A DNA stretch of 64,000 nucleotides from Pseudomonas sp. stari2 (GCF_040760005.1 NZ_CP099760.1:5584501-5648500), one strand, 5' to 3'; counted from the stretch's first letter, positions 1-9,306 are shown. The notes: generated by a model not told the origin, from the letters alone. Numbers and translations are program-made.

Positions 1-1003
1 CCAGTCCGTTGCGGTAATGCCCGCAGTTGAGCCACAAACCATCGAAGCCTGGCACCCGGCCGATATAGGGAATGCCCTCCGGCGAGCCGGGACGCAACCC
101 GGCCCAGTGTCCCACCACTTCGGCATCAGCCAGCGCTGGCAGCAACTCCACGGCCGACGCTTTCAGGCTTTCCAGAGCATTTTCGGTCGGGGTCTTGTCG
201 AAACCTTCATGCTCCAGCGTACTACCGATCAGGATGTGCCCGTCGCGACGCGGAATTGCATAACGCCCCTTGGCCAGCACCATGCTTGGCAGGAAGTTCG
301 CCGCGCACTTGTAGAGAATCATCTGGCCTTTGACCGGCTCCACCGGCAGCGACAGATTCAGCGTCTTGAGCAGCTCGCCGCTCCACGCCCCCGCCGTCAG
401 CACCACCTGATCGCCGTTGATCACGCCTTTCGAGGTTTGCACACCGACAACCTTCTCGCCCTCCCGGACAAACCCGCTGACCTCGCACTGCTCGTGAATC
501 GTCACGTTCGGCAATGCCTGCAACGCGGCTTTCAGCGACTTCACCAGCCTCGGGTTGCGTACGTTGGCCACGTCGGCCATGTAGATCGCCCGGGAGAAAC
601 CGCCGCCGAGTACCGGCACCGCATCATGGGCCGCAGAGATATCCACAGCCCGCAGCGGACGGTTTTCCCGCTCGGCCCAGGCCAGCGCTTCGGCTTCGTC
701 GTCCAGATCCAGCCAGTACAGGCCGGTGGTATGGACTTCAGGATCGACGCCGGTGTCGGCAAACAATCGCTCACCCAGCTGTGGATAAAAGTCCTGCGAC
801 CAGTGCGCCAGCGCCGTGACGGCCGGGCTATAGCGCCACGGATACAACGGAGAAACGATGCCGCCACCGGCCCAGGACGATTCCTGGCCAAGGTTCGAGC
901 GATCCAGCAGCACCACGCTGCGCACCTCGGAGGCGAGGTTGTACGCGGTCAGCAGGCCAATCACCCCGCCACCGACAATCACCACTTGCTGTTGCCTGGT
1001 CAT
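1..1003 (-). CDS. thiO: Glycine oxidase ThiO (FAD-dependent), 3' end cut off
   Basis: FAD-dependent amine oxidase of the DAO family. ThiO oxidises glycine to iminoacetate (dehydroglycine) for the thiazole half of thiamine. The visible N-terminus reads MTRQQQVVIVGGGVIGLLTA, a dinucleotide-binding GxGxxG fold at residues 9-14, followed by an acidic residue (LLDRSN) that would bind the FAD ribose. Further in, the DAO-type stretch WAGLRPGSPEGIPYIGRV is visible near the window edge. About 334 residues are present and the C-terminus lies outside the window. It starts at the ATG complementary to 1001-1003 and lies 57 nt downstream of pilE on the same strand, so it may be co-transcribed with the pilin genes. 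Confidence 0.9.
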   Translation of the reverse strand, partial: MTRQQQVVIVGGGVIGLLTAYNLASEVRSVVLLDRSNLGQESSWAGGGIVSPLYPWRYSPAVTALAHWSQDFYPQLGERLFADTGVDPEVHTTGLYWLDLDDEAEALAWAERENRPLRAVDISAAHDAVPVLGGGFSRAIYMADVANVRNPRLVKSLKAALQALPNVTIHEQCEVSGFVREGEKVVGVQTSKGVINGDQVVLTAGAWSGELLKTLNLSLPVEPVKGQMILYKCAANFLPSMVLAKGRYAIPRRDGHILIGSTLEHEGFDKTPTENALESLKASAVELLPALADAEVVGHWAGLRPGSPEGIPYIGRVPGFDGLWLNCGHYRNGL

Positions 1004-1060
1004 GTTTGTTCCAACCGTAAAAAAGACAGCGGGCGCAAAAGGCACCCGAATGAACGCGGC

Positions 1061-1462
1061 TCAGCGGCCCCAGCAATCCTTGGTGGCAAGCCCGGCAGTC
1101 GCGTTGATCATGCTGCGCACACCGGTGTTGGTGAGGGTGAAGTCCCCGCACTTGTCGCCGGCCATGGTCGTGCCGGCCTTGCGGGTCGCGGTCAGCAGGT
1201 AAGTCTGGTCAGCGATGGTCGGGGTGATGGTGTAGAAATCATTGCCCGTGCTGAGTCCGGTGACACCGGTGTAAACATTGTTGCGGGTGTAGAAGCGCTC
1301 GAGAGTCTGCGCCTGCTCCGACAGCAGCGATACCACTTCGGCGCGGCGGCCCTTTTTCAGGTATTCGGTATAGCTCGGTGCGGCAATGGTGATGATGATC
1401 CCGATAATCGCAATCACAATCATGATTTCGATCAGGGTGAATCCTCGGATGGATCTGCGCAT
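1061..1462 (-). CDS. pilE: Type IV minor pilin PilE
   Basis: 133-residue type IV pilin-like protein. A short basic leader (MRRSIRG) precedes the prepilin peptidase site G|FTLIE with Glu at mature position 5, then a hydrophobic helix (IMIVIAIIGIIITIAA). Two cysteines near the C-terminus (GDKCGDF and KDCWGR) could form the D-region disulfide typical of pilins. It is the last pilin gene of the fimU-pilV-pilW-pilX-pilY1-pilE group, beginning 14 nt after pilY1 ends. The expected role is a minor pilin in the priming/tip complex of the type IV pilus. The separate small gene pilY2, which I recall between pilY1 and pilE in P. aeruginosa, is not present. Confidence 0.88.
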   Translation of the reverse strand: MRRSIRGFTLIEIMIVIAIIGIIITIAAPSYTEYLKKGRRAEVVSLLSEQAQTLERFYTRNNVYTGVTGLSTGNDFYTITPTIADQTYLLTATRKAGTTMAGDKCGDFTLTNTGVRSMINATAGLATKDCWGR

Positions 1463-1476
1463 GCCTCAACTCTCGC

Positions 1477-4400
1477 TTACTGTATTTGTCGCCATATGAT
1501 ACGACGGCTGCCGCCGCCGGACTTTTCCACCAGGGTGGTGATACCGCCACTGGAATCGTTCACGATCTTGCGCGTTGCGCCGTTGACGATGGCGTTCAGG
1601 GTCGGAATGCCGCCGCTGAACACCACGCCGCTGGAAATCGTGTCATTGGTGTCGACCACGCCGTCGGCGTTGGTGTCGAGCACCGCATAGTTGAGCATCT
1701 TACCGCTGAACGCATCGAGTTCGACCAGTTTGCCGGTACCGAAGCTGGAGCACGGGTCGGTGGTATCGACACTGGCCGTGGTGAACACGATGCGCCCCAG
1801 CACCAGACTGGCCTGATTGATTACCCGCTCGCCGGTCAATACGTTGTTGTACACCAGCGGCAGATACCAGCCCTTCTCCGCAGGATAAGTGGTGTCGTTC
1901 TGAGTCGTGGTAATGAATTGCCCTGAACTGCCCGAGAACACGCCCGTTATGGCCTGGGCCTGCAAACTGCTGACCGTCAGTTGCCCCGTGCCGCCATCGG
2001 CATCCCACACCGAATAGAACGCCTGCAGATCCTTGTTGGTCTTGTCGGAGGTTTCGTTGAATTTGCCGGTACCGACGAAAATCTGTTTGCCCCCCAATGA
2101 ATTATCCGCCAGCAGCGGTTGCGCGGTGATCGGTTGAGTCGCGCCGCCCACCGTCGTGAACAGCGGCTTGCCGGAAAACGCCATGCCCCAGCTGTCGGTC
2201 GTGGTCGCGCTCAGGTCGAATTTCCACAGGCGTCCCTTCAAATCCCCGCCGTACGCAGCCTGCACCACGTTCTGCGAATTGACCTTGAGCTTCACCGACG
2301 ACAGTCCGTTGGTGGTTTCGGTACTGTCGATGACGATTTTCTTGATCAGCGAACCGTCGCGCACATCCAGCACATACAACGCCGCTACCCCCGAGTTGCT
2401 GCCGTAGCCATTGGCGATGAAAGCCGCCCAGCGCCCATCGGCCAAGCGTGCCACTTCCGGACGGGCGTAGGCATAACCCAGATCATTGAACGCGTTCGCA
2501 GTGTTGGCAGTGGCCGGTGCACTCACTTCCCACAGCGCATTGAGAATGTTCCCCGCCGAGGCGTCGAACAACTGCAATGCATAGAACGTCTTGCCACCGG
2601 CCCCGGTGCCGCCGATGGCCAGGGTTTTCCAGGCTGTGCCGAACTGTGCGTCATAGACACCGACCTGCCCGTCCACCAGAAATTTGTGGCTGACGCCGTT
2701 GATGTAGTTGGGGTCGGCGATCAATCGCAACGACGGCAGCACGCTCGACGGCATGTAGGCGTAACGCCGGGTGCCGTTGGCCGGGTTAATGACGCTGACG
2801 AAACCGTCGTTGCCGTTCACCACCAGGTTGGCATTCATGTTCGCAGCCTTGGTGGTCAGGTAGCTGGTGTAGGTGGTGTCGCCCGACAGGTCGGAGGCGG
2901 TCTTGTCGGAGGGCGAGGCCAGCACCAGCGGCGAGTTGATGATGTCGCCCAGCAGCACGCTGCGCACCTTGAGCCCGGTCTTGTTGGTACCTTTGCTCCA
3001 TTCCACCAGATCGCTGCCACTGATGCCGGTGGGCAGGCTCTGGCTGAGCGAAGTCTGCTGGGTTGCCGAAAAGTTGCCGTAGGCCAGGGTGACTGCCGCG
3101 TTGTTCGCGCTATTCCATGATTGGTAGGTCGGCGTTGCAGCGCCGGGAACGATGGCCGTGTCGGTTGTCCATAGCACCGTTGAGGTATTCACCGTCCCGG
3201 CCGAGGTAAATCCGAATGATTTGATGGTGCCGCGCCAGTCCCTGGGATCGTAACTGGTCTGAAAATAACTGCTGCCGCTCGCCAGCGTGGTGCCGCTGGT
3301 GACACCGCTACCGCCGGAGCCCGCCTTGGAAGTGATGTCACTCAGTGCCGCCGACAATGCTGTGTTGAGGCCGGCGCTGTCGGTGGCCTGGTAATACCTG
3401 CCCTGTCCATACGCCGACGCGTCCGACAGCATATCGTTATCGGCGGTGAAGCCGACGGTATAGGTGTTCATGTTCTGCTTGGGGAAATCCACCGCGTTCC
3501 AGCTCTTGCCAGCCGCATCGGTGCCGGTCGAACGCATGTCGATGTCGAAGGCAAATTTGGCGATGTCGTCCAGGTACAGCGTATCGCCCTCGTTGTCACC
3601 GTTGAGGTTGTTGCCGTCATTGTTGATGCCGTCCCAGTTCGGCAATCGGCTGCCGCCCAGCGGGTCGTTGGTAGGGAACGTGCGGTCGTAGGTCGGCAGG
3701 CCGTCGGTAATCACCACCCCGTAGTTTTTCTGGCAGCGGTACTGGATCGGGCTGGTGTAGGTGTTTGGCGTGTTGTTGTAATACGGTGCCATTCCGCGCA
3801 TGTAGCGGGTGATTTCATAATAGGTTTCCGCCAATGGCGTATTGGCCACGGCGCTCAAGCCGCTGATCGCCGAAATCAGTGCGTTGTAGTTACTGTCGGC
3901 CTGGGCTTGAGTCACGCTGCCGCTGACCGGCGCCAGGTCACTGATGGAGCGGGCGATATACCCGCCATTGCCCGGGTTGTTGTTGGTGGCCGGGTTGAAT
4001 GTCGACAGGCCTATGCGCAGGTTGCGGTTGCTGCTCACCAGCGCCGTGGATACGTTGCGCGCCACGTTGATCCGGTAGTCGTTGGGAATGGCCCCGGTGG
4101 TGAAGTCGCGGGTGCCGTTATTGATGGCAAGGCCGACCACGTAGGCGATGTAATCCCCGTAGTAACGGGTGTTTCCGCCGCCTACGGGGTCCGGCAGTTT
4201 CAGACACAACGGCGTCAGGCTGTTGTTGTAGAACGCATAGGCACCGCCGGAACAGCCGGAGGTCGGCAGGCTCGACAGAAACACCGGGTCACCGGTGATA
4301 GCCGTCGAAGACAGGCACAAACCAAGCACCGCGTTGCACTGTCGGGCCGGCGTTCGGGTCACCGTCGGATCAAACCCGGCGGCGTAAATGATGCTGTTCA

Positions 4401-4569
4401 TGCTTCCCGAATCATCGATCAACAGCATGACATTCGGCGGTACAGCCGCCGCGCTCAACAGTGGCGAGTCAGACGGGGTGAAGGCATACGCCGGCGCCGC
4501 CAGATACAGGCCCAATAACAGCCCCATGAGCCCGGCCCACCAACCAGAACGCCGCTCAATACTTCGCAT
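1477..4569 (-). CDS. pilY1: Type IV pilus tip adhesin / biogenesis factor PilY1
   Basis: About 1030 residues. A Sec signal peptide covers roughly residues 10-30 (WWAGLMGLLLGLYLAAPAYA). A von Willebrand A-like region follows, with a MIDAS motif DDSGS (D52, S54, S56). The C-terminal half is the PilC/PilY1 beta-propeller (IFVGTGKFNE, ALWEVSAP, GRLWKFDLS). A calcium-loop-like segment DTNADGVVDTND lies at about 965-976. PilY1 is a secreted or pilus-tip protein that promotes pilus extension, adhesion and surface sensing. I chose the ATG at 4569 because it overlaps the 3' end of pilX (the pilX stop lies inside the first codons), a translational-coupling arrangement. An ATG six codons upstream is also in frame. 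Confidence 0.9.
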   Translation of the reverse strand: MRSIERRSGWWAGLMGLLLGLYLAAPAYAFTPSDSPLLSAAAVPPNVMLLIDDSGSMNSIIYAAGFDPTVTRTPARQCNAVLGLCLSSTAITGDPVFLSSLPTSGCSGGAYAFYNNSLTPLCLKLPDPVGGGNTRYYGDYIAYVVGLAINNGTRDFTTGAIPNDYRINVARNVSTALVSSNRNLRIGLSTFNPATNNNPGNGGYIARSISDLAPVSGSVTQAQADSNYNALISAISGLSAVANTPLAETYYEITRYMRGMAPYYNNTPNTYTSPIQYRCQKNYGVVITDGLPTYDRTFPTNDPLGGSRLPNWDGINNDGNNLNGDNEGDTLYLDDIAKFAFDIDMRSTGTDAAGKSWNAVDFPKQNMNTYTVGFTADNDMLSDASAYGQGRYYQATDSAGLNTALSAALSDITSKAGSGGSGVTSGTTLASGSSYFQTSYDPRDWRGTIKSFGFTSAGTVNTSTVLWTTDTAIVPGAATPTYQSWNSANNAAVTLAYGNFSATQQTSLSQSLPTGISGSDLVEWSKGTNKTGLKVRSVLLGDIINSPLVLASPSDKTASDLSGDTTYTSYLTTKAANMNANLVVNGNDGFVSVINPANGTRRYAYMPSSVLPSLRLIADPNYINGVSHKFLVDGQVGVYDAQFGTAWKTLAIGGTGAGGKTFYALQLFDASAGNILNALWEVSAPATANTANAFNDLGYAYARPEVARLADGRWAAFIANGYGSNSGVAALYVLDVRDGSLIKKIVIDSTETTNGLSSVKLKVNSQNVVQAAYGGDLKGRLWKFDLSATTTDSWGMAFSGKPLFTTVGGATQPITAQPLLADNSLGGKQIFVGTGKFNETSDKTNKDLQAFYSVWDADGGTGQLTVSSLQAQAITGVFSGSSGQFITTTQNDTTYPAEKGWYLPLVYNNVLTGERVINQASLVLGRIVFTTASVDTTDPCSSFGTGKLVELDAFSGKMLNYAVLDTNADGVVDTNDTISSGVVFSGGIPTLNAIVNGATRKIVNDSSGGITTLVEKSGGGSRRIIWRQIQ

Positions 4570-5035
4570 AGACGCTCTCCACCACACTGCGTGAGCTGCC
4601 GACGATACCGACGGCCGTGACCCGGTACAGCGTCGCCGAGGTATTGCTCGGTACGTTCACCGCCGTCAGGGTGGTGCCAATGTTCTGCACCCCGTAGAAA
4701 CCGTTACCGGCGGCAATCCAGGTAACACCCGACGTGGAATTGAGTCCCGCCGCGCTGACCACCGATGACTCTGCCGGCGGTGCGCATTGCGTGGTGCTGG
4801 CACACACAGCCAGCGAATAACTGTCCAGTTGCACTGCGCTCTCGCCGATACGCAGCACCGCCTCGGCAGTCTGGAACGACTGGTTGCGCAGGCTCACGCT
4901 GCCGGCCATTTTTTCCTGCAGGTTGGCGCTTTGCATCGAGGAGAGACCGATCATGGTCAGCAGCAACAGAAATACCAGGCTGACCAGCAACACCATGCCG
5001 CGCTGGCTTCGTCGCTGATGAAGAGAAATATTCAT
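4556..5035 (-). CDS. pilX: Type IV minor pilin PilX
   Basis: 159-residue minor pilin. The leader MNISLHQRRSQRG is followed by the hydrophobic segment MVLLVSLVFLLLLTMIGLSS and then the family-typical stretch MQSANLQEKMAGSVSLRNQSFQTAEAVL. Unlike the other pilins here it lacks Glu at mature position 5 (G|MVLLV). PilX belongs to the tip complex with PilV, PilW and PilY1. The ATG at 5035 was chosen because it gives the short basic leader; an upstream ATG at 5074 would add 13 residues overlapping the pilW end. The stop lies inside the first codons of pilY1. Confidence 0.88.
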   Translation of the reverse strand: MNISLHQRRSQRGMVLLVSLVFLLLLTMIGLSSMQSANLQEKMAGSVSLRNQSFQTAEAVLRIGESAVQLDSYSLAVCASTTQCAPPAESSVVSAAGLNSTSGVTWIAAGNGFYGVQNIGTTLTAVNVPSNTSATLYRVTAVGIVGSSRSVVESVYAKY

Positions 5036-5045
5036 CGACCGGCCC

Positions 5046-5759
5046 TCACTGCAAGCGGTTGCGCAGCGCGGCAACCACGTTGAAGGTTTGATTGGCGACC
5101 CGATTGTTCGGATCGGTGAGGGTCAGACTCAGGCGTACGCTGCGGATGCGCGCAGGATCGCCGGGGTTGCTGCTGTAGGTCGAGGCGGCCACATCGGTCG
5201 CGGTGCCGGCCAGGCCAAACAGGACGGTGAACGCACTGACGTTGCTCACCAGCACCTGCTGAGTCGGCGTACCGCTCCCAGTACCCATCAGGATCTGGTT
5301 GTTGCTGAAGCTGTAGACCAGACGACGGATCGGAAACGCGACTTGCCCTGTCGCCGGTGCTCGCACGCCCGTATAAGCCGTTGAACTGTTGCGGCAGTCG
5401 GACACCACGGTCCAGGTCGGCGTCCCGCCCGCAGCACCGATGTCGGCGGTGACCAATGTCAGTTTGAGATTGGTGTTGTCCCAACTGATCGGCGTGATCT
5501 GCGCAGCATTGAAATCGCCGCCGGTGCTGGCGTCGGTAATGGTCCCGAGGCAGCCGAACATCCCGACCATGCGCAATTCCTGAATCATCTTGCTCAACAC
5601 GAACCGCGCATCTTCCTGCATGGCAGCAGAGGTGTTCTGACTAACGTAAGTGTTCTTCGCCGCAATAAAGGTTTGTACGACGCCCAGCACGATGATCAGC
5701 CCCAGCGCCAAAGCGATGAGCATTTCGATCAGGCCGAAACCCTGGTTATGCCGCTTCAT
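5046..5759 (-). CDS. pilW: Type IV minor pilin PilW
   Basis: 237-residue prepilin-like protein. The leader MKRHNQG ends at the processing site G|FGLIE, followed by MLIALALGLIIVLGVVQTFIAAKNTY. The PilW-type stretch SAAMQEDARFVLSKMIQELRMVGMFGC comes next. It overlaps the end of pilV by ATGA (5756-5759), showing translational coupling, and lies 10 nt upstream of pilX. It is a minor pilin of the priming complex. It is somewhat shorter than I recall for the P. aeruginosa protein (about 274 residues). Confidence 0.88.
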   Translation of the reverse strand: MKRHNQGFGLIEMLIALALGLIIVLGVVQTFIAAKNTYVSQNTSAAMQEDARFVLSKMIQELRMVGMFGCLGTITDASTGGDFNAAQITPISWDNTNLKLTLVTADIGAAGGTPTWTVVSDCRNSSTAYTGVRAPATGQVAFPIRRLVYSFSNNQILMGTGSGTPTQQVLVSNVSAFTVLFGLAGTATDVAASTYSSNPGDPARIRSVRLSLTLTDPNNRVANQTFNVVAALRNRLQ

Positions 5760-6205
5760 GGCGTAGCCACTGGATCGACCGCGACCCGGCTGGTCAGGAC
5801 AAAGCTGCGCGGGGCGCTCGCGGTGTTGGCGGCCCGTGAGTCGCTCCAGTTGATGGTGATGGTGTACACCCGCTGGTTGAGGGTAATGCTGCCGGTGGCG
5901 CTCGGACCGCCGAAATTGACGATGTTGGTGGTGAAGTCGTAGAGGTCCTGATCCCGCGTAACGCTCAGGTTGCCCGAGGTCGGCGGCGTGACGGTGTAGT
6001 CGGCGCCAGAGTTGGCGCGGATGCGGTCCATCATGTCGTAGGCGATGAAGCTCGCCTGACTGGTCATGCGCGAACTGTCGGTGTATTTCAGCGCATTGAG
6101 CTGAACCGCCGCGGCCCCCAGCAACCCGACCGTCAGAATCAGCAATGCGACCAGAACTTCGATCAGCGACATGCCTTCCTGTGCAACTGTGCTCCCTGCC
6201 CTCAT
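5756..6205 (-). CDS. pilV: Type IV minor pilin PilV
   Basis: 149-residue prepilin-like protein starting MRAGSTVAQEG|MSLIEVLVALLILTVGLLGAAAVQ, with the prepilin peptidase glycine and Glu at mature position 5. The downstream part (LKYTDSSRMTSQASFIAYDMMDRIRAN) is the usual PilV signature. The ATG at 6205 overlaps the fimU stop as ATGA, and its own stop overlaps the pilW start the same way, so the three genes are tightly coupled. A further upstream in-frame ATG (6244) would lie inside fimU and is unlikely. Confidence 0.88.
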   Translation of the reverse strand: MRAGSTVAQEGMSLIEVLVALLILTVGLLGAAAVQLNALKYTDSSRMTSQASFIAYDMMDRIRANSGADYTVTPPTSGNLSVTRDQDLYDFTTNIVNFGGPSATGSITLNQRVYTITINWSDSRAANTASAPRSFVLTSRVAVDPVATP

Positions 6206-6675
6206 CCGCAGCTTCCACCCGATTGAATTCGTCCGTTCAGACACACGTTCAGCGTCCTGCTTTGCGTTCCCAGCGTGTAACTGAACACCACCGCCGTGGA
6301 CGGTGCTGCCAGGCCACCCAGATTGTTGAAATCCAGTGCGGTCACTCCTGAGGTTAGCGTCAGAGTCGCACCACTGCTCATCGCTGGAACAACCCGCAAT
6401 ACATTGGCCGAAGTGCCAGTACTGTCGTAGACCGACAATTCGCCGGTCCAGACGCCGCCCCCGGCCGTCGGCCGCAACCGGATGGTGGTCCCGCGATCGA
6501 TGGCTTCCAGTCGCGCATAGTTGAGTGCCCGCTGCAGGTCGCCGACTTCGGTGTCGGCCTTGCTGCCCTGGATCGATCGGGTAAACGCCGGGACAGCCAT
6601 CGTGATCAGGATCACAACCAATGCGACCGCCACCAGCAGCTCGATCAGCGTGAAACCTTTTGTACGATGATCCAT
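6202..6675 (-). CDS. fimU: Type IV minor pilin FimU (GspH/FimT family)
   Basis: 157-residue pseudopilin-like protein. The short leader MDHRTKG is followed by FTLIELLVAVALVVILITMAVPAF, with Glu at position 5. The next stretch DLQRALNYARLEAIDRGTTIRLRP is the GspH/FimT family core. It is the first gene of the minus-strand pilin operon. The ATG at 6675 gives a normal prepilin leader; longer in-frame extensions run into the fimU-fimT intergenic region and have no supporting features. It belongs to the core minor-pilin priming complex (FimU-PilV-PilW-PilX-PilE). Confidence 0.88.
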   Translation of the reverse strand: MDHRTKGFTLIELLVAVALVVILITMAVPAFTRSIQGSKADTEVGDLQRALNYARLEAIDRGTTIRLRPTAGGGVWTGELSVYDSTGTSANVLRVVPAMSSGATLTLTSGVTALDFNNLGGLAAPSTAVVFSYTLGTQSRTLNVCLNGRIQSGGSCG

Positions 6676-6805
6676 CGATGCCCTCCGTTGCCGTCGGCTA
6701 TACCTGCCCTGTAAACCTAGAACATTCGGCCGGCTTGCGTCGGTTGATTTGCCCTGCCCGGCGCACGGATCGCATCGGACACCCTGCTTCAAGGAGGAAA
6801 TGCTC

Positions 6806-7360
6806 ATGCCGCAACAGGGATTCAGCCTGGTCGAACTGCTCATGGGACTGGCGATCGGCGCAATTGTTCTGTCACTGGTCAGTCCGGCGCTCTCCACGCT
6901 GGCGGAGTCGAACCACCGGCAACAGGTCGCAGAATCGCTGATCAGCGGAATCCGCAATGCCCGCAGCCAGGCCATCACACGTAATCAGAGCGTAGTGATT
7001 CATGGCATCGACGGAGACTGGAGCCAGGGTTGGCGGATCATTCTGGACGTCAGTGGCAAAGGAGCGGAGGACAGCAACAACCCACTGCTGGTCGAGCATG
7101 CCAGTGATGGTCGAATCCCGATTGTCGGTAACTGGTTCGTCAGTCGGTACATACGGTTCAGCAGTCTGGGGCAACCGCTGATGCCCGGGCGGGCGTTTCA
7201 GGCAGGGAAACTACATATCTGTTCGACCCGCGAACCGGTCAGCCAGCTTCAATTGGTACTGGCGGCGACCGGTCGCGTGCGCCTGGCCAGCGAAAAGGCT
7301 GAACAGGCGCTCTGTCGAAAGGATAAAGCGGTCAGATCGAGCGCACGCGCAGCTCTTTAG
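6806..7360 (+). CDS. fimT: Type IV pseudopilin FimT (GspH/FimT family)
   Basis: 184-residue pseudopilin-like protein: leader MPQQG, then [24 protein letters not shown] with Glu at mature position 5, then the GspH/FimT core [22 protein letters not shown]. It diverges from fimU. An AAGGAGG ribosome site at 6791-6797 precedes two in-frame ATGs; the second (6806) gives better spacing and the usual short leader, the first (6800) would add only two residues. In other gammaproteobacteria FimT has been linked to DNA binding and uptake. The 3' end overlaps the ispH stop by 29 nt on the opposite strand. Confidence 0.82.
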   Translation: MPQQGFSLVELLMGLAIGAIVLSLVSPALSTLAESNHRQQVAESLISGIRNARSQAITRNQSVVIHGIDGDWSQGWRIILDVSGKGAEDSNNPLLVEHASDGRIPIVGNWFVSRYIRFSSLGQPLMPGRAFQAGKLHICSTREPVSQLQLVLAATGRVRLASEKAEQALCRKDKAVRSSARAAL

Positions 7361-8276
7361 GCATCGAGAAGGTGATGTTCTCTTCACGCCCGGCCAACTC
7401 GTCGGCACCGGTGGCGCCCCAGGCCTGCAATTGCTGGATCACGCCGCGCACCAGCACTTCCGGCGCGGAAGCCCCAGCGGTGATGCCGATACGCTCGACG
7501 CCATCGAACCAGCTCTTTTGCAGGTCTTCGGCACCGTCGATCAGGTACGCCGGCGTGGCCATGCGTTCGGCCAGCTCACGCAGGCGGTTGGAGTTGGAGC
7601 TGTTCGGGCTGCCGACCACCAGCACCACGTCACACTCATCGGCCAGTTGCTTGACCGCGTCCTGACGGTTCTGCGTGGCGTAGCAGATGTCGTCCTTGCG
7701 TGGGCCACCGATGGCAGGAAAACGCGTGCGCAAGGCGTCGATGACCCGGCTGGTGTCGTCCATCGACAGCGTAGTCTGGGTGACGAAGGCCAGTTTTTCA
7801 GGGTTGTGCACCTGCAGTTCGGCGACATCTTTCTCGTCTTCGACGAGGTAGATCGCACCGCCATTGCTGGCGTCGTACTGGCCCATGGTGCCTTCGACTT
7901 CCGGGTGACCGGCGTGGCCGATCAGGATGCATTCGCGGCCGTCGCGGCTGTATTTGGCGACCTCGATGTGCACCTTGGTCACCAGCGGGCAGGTGGCGTC
8001 GAACACTTTCAGGCCACGGCCGGCGGCTTCGGTACGCACGGCTTGCGAGACGCCATGGGCACTGAAGATCACGATGACGTCGTCCGGCACCTGATCCAGC
8101 TCTTCGACGAAGATCGCGCCACGACTGCGCAGGTCCTCGACGACAAACTTGTTGTGCACCACTTCATGACGCACATAGATTGGCGGCCCGAAGACTTCCA
8201 GGGCGCGGTTGACGATTTCGATCGCCCGGTCCACGCCGGCGCAGAAGCCACGGGGGTTGGCGAGTTTGATTTGCAT
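7332..8276 (-). CDS. ispH: 4-hydroxy-3-methylbut-2-enyl diphosphate reductase IspH
   Basis: 314 residues, full length for IspH (LytB). The enzyme makes IPP and DMAPP in the last step of the MEP isoprenoid pathway using a [4Fe-4S] cluster. The three cluster cysteines are visible: C12 in [13 protein letters not shown], the cysteine of [11 protein letters not shown], and that of ICYATQNRQ. Other family motifs present are [21 protein letters not shown] and [10 protein letters not shown]. It is the last gene of the ileS-lspA-fkpB-ispH group. The 3' end overlaps fimT on the other strand. Confidence 0.96.
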   Translation of the reverse strand: MQIKLANPRGFCAGVDRAIEIVNRALEVFGPPIYVRHEVVHNKFVVEDLRSRGAIFVEELDQVPDDVIVIFSAHGVSQAVRTEAAGRGLKVFDATCPLVTKVHIEVAKYSRDGRECILIGHAGHPEVEGTMGQYDASNGGAIYLVEDEKDVAELQVHNPEKLAFVTQTTLSMDDTSRVIDALRTRFPAIGGPRKDDICYATQNRQDAVKQLADECDVVLVVGSPNSSNSNRLRELAERMATPAYLIDGAEDLQKSWFDGVERIGITAGASAPEVLVRGVIQQLQAWGATGADELAGREENITFSMPKELRVRSI

Positions 8277-8314
8277 GCTGTGCCTCGTGTCTTGCGCGCG
8301 AAAATTCAGATCAA

Positions 8315-8339
8315 TGCAGGGGCCGGTCCAGCCCCTGCA
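8315..8339. repeat. Inverted repeat between fkpB and ispH
   Basis: Perfect 9-bp arms TGCAGGGGC and GCCCCTGCA with a 7-nt loop, in the 72-nt gap between fkpB and ispH. No T-run follows on either strand, so it is probably an mRNA stability or processing hairpin inside the operon rather than a strong terminator. Confidence 0.5.
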
Positions 8340-8348
8340 GAACAGCGT

Positions 8349-8801
8349 TTACAACGCTTTGACGGAGAAGATTTCCACGTCAAAGGTCAGCGTCTTGCCG
8401 GCCAGCGGGTGGTTGAAGTCGACGGTCACTTGCGCGTCATCGAACTCTTTCACCACACCCGGCAGCTCAGTATTTGCCGCATCGTTGAAGATCACCAGCA
8501 AACCTGGCGACAGCTCCATGTCCGCAAACTGTGAACGTGGAATGACTTGCACGTTCTGCGGGTTCGGCTGGCCGAATGCGTTTTCCGGTTCAATGATCAG
8601 GGTGCGCTTGTCACCCGCCTTGAAGCCGAACAGCGCCGCCTCGAAACCCGGCAGCAGGTTGCCGTCGCCGACCTTGAAGGTCGCCGGGGCCTTGTCGAAA
8701 GTGCTGTCGACCGTGTCGCCGTTCTCCAGGCGCAATGCAAAGTGCAAGGTGACTTCCGTGTTCTGGCCGATGCGTTGCTCAGCCAATACCTGTTCAGTCA
8801 T
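8349..8801 (-). CDS. fkpB: FKBP-type peptidyl-prolyl isomerase (SlpA/FkpB type)
   Basis: 150-residue small FKBP of the SlyD-like/SlpA subgroup. It shows the FKBP half (VTLHFALRLENGDTVDSTFDKAPATFKVGDGNLLPGFEAALFG) with the inserted-flap chaperone domain (PENAFGQPNPQNVQVIPRSQFAD) typical of SlpA. It probably acts as a cytoplasmic prolyl isomerase and folding helper. The start overlaps the lspA 3' end by 8 nt, so translation is likely coupled. The neighbour order lspA-fkpB-ispH is widespread in proteobacteria. Confidence 0.9.
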   Translation of the reverse strand: MTEQVLAEQRIGQNTEVTLHFALRLENGDTVDSTFDKAPATFKVGDGNLLPGFEAALFGFKAGDKRTLIIEPENAFGQPNPQNVQVIPRSQFADMELSPGLLVIFNDAANTELPGVVKEFDDAQVTVDFNHPLAGKTLTFDVEIFSVKAL

Positions 8802-9306
8802 GAACGGTTTCTCCGGTTTTTTTACTTTTGAACATGTCCAGTGCCAGCATCACCGCGCCAACGGTGATGGCGCTGTCGGCAAAGTTGAACGCCGGGAAGT
8901 ACCAGCGGTTCTGCCAGTGCACCAGAATGAAGTCGATCACATGGCCGAGGGCAATGCGGTCATACAGATTGCCCAGCGCGCCGCCCAGCACCAGCGCCAG
9001 CGCGATGGCCAGCCAGGTTTCATTGCGGCCCAGGCGCTTGAGCCAGACTACCAGCACCGCACTGACCACCACCGCGATCAGGGCGAACAGCCAGCGCTGC
9101 CAGCCGGAACTGTCAGCCAGGAAGCTGAATGCCGCACCGGTGTTGTAGGCCAGGGTCCAGCTGAAGTAATCGGGAATGATCACGATCTGCTGGTACATCT
9201 CGAGCTTGCCTTCAAAGTAGAACTTGCTGGCCTGGTCGATGACCAGAACCAGCAAGCTCAACCAGAGCCAGCTCAGCCGTCCGAAACGGCCAACGGCATT
9301 AGGCAT
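8794..9306 (-). CDS. lspA: Lipoprotein signal peptidase LspA
   Basis: 170-residue inner-membrane aspartyl protease that removes the signal peptide from prolipoproteins. Four hydrophobic segments are visible (about residues 11-26, 70-90, 99-112 and 142-158). The two catalytic aspartates are present: D116 in GNLYDRI and D144 in FNFADSAI. The ATG at 9306 sits across the ileS stop (ATGCCTAATGCC), a coupled overlap, and is preferred over the ATG eight codons upstream inside ileS. Confidence 0.95.
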   Translation of the reverse strand: MPNAVGRFGRLSWLWLSLLVLVIDQASKFYFEGKLEMYQQIVIIPDYFSWTLAYNTGAAFSFLADSSGWQRWLFALIAVVVSAVLVVWLKRLGRNETWLAIALALVLGGALGNLYDRIALGHVIDFILVHWQNRWYFPAFNFADSAITVGAVMLALDMFKSKKTGETVHD

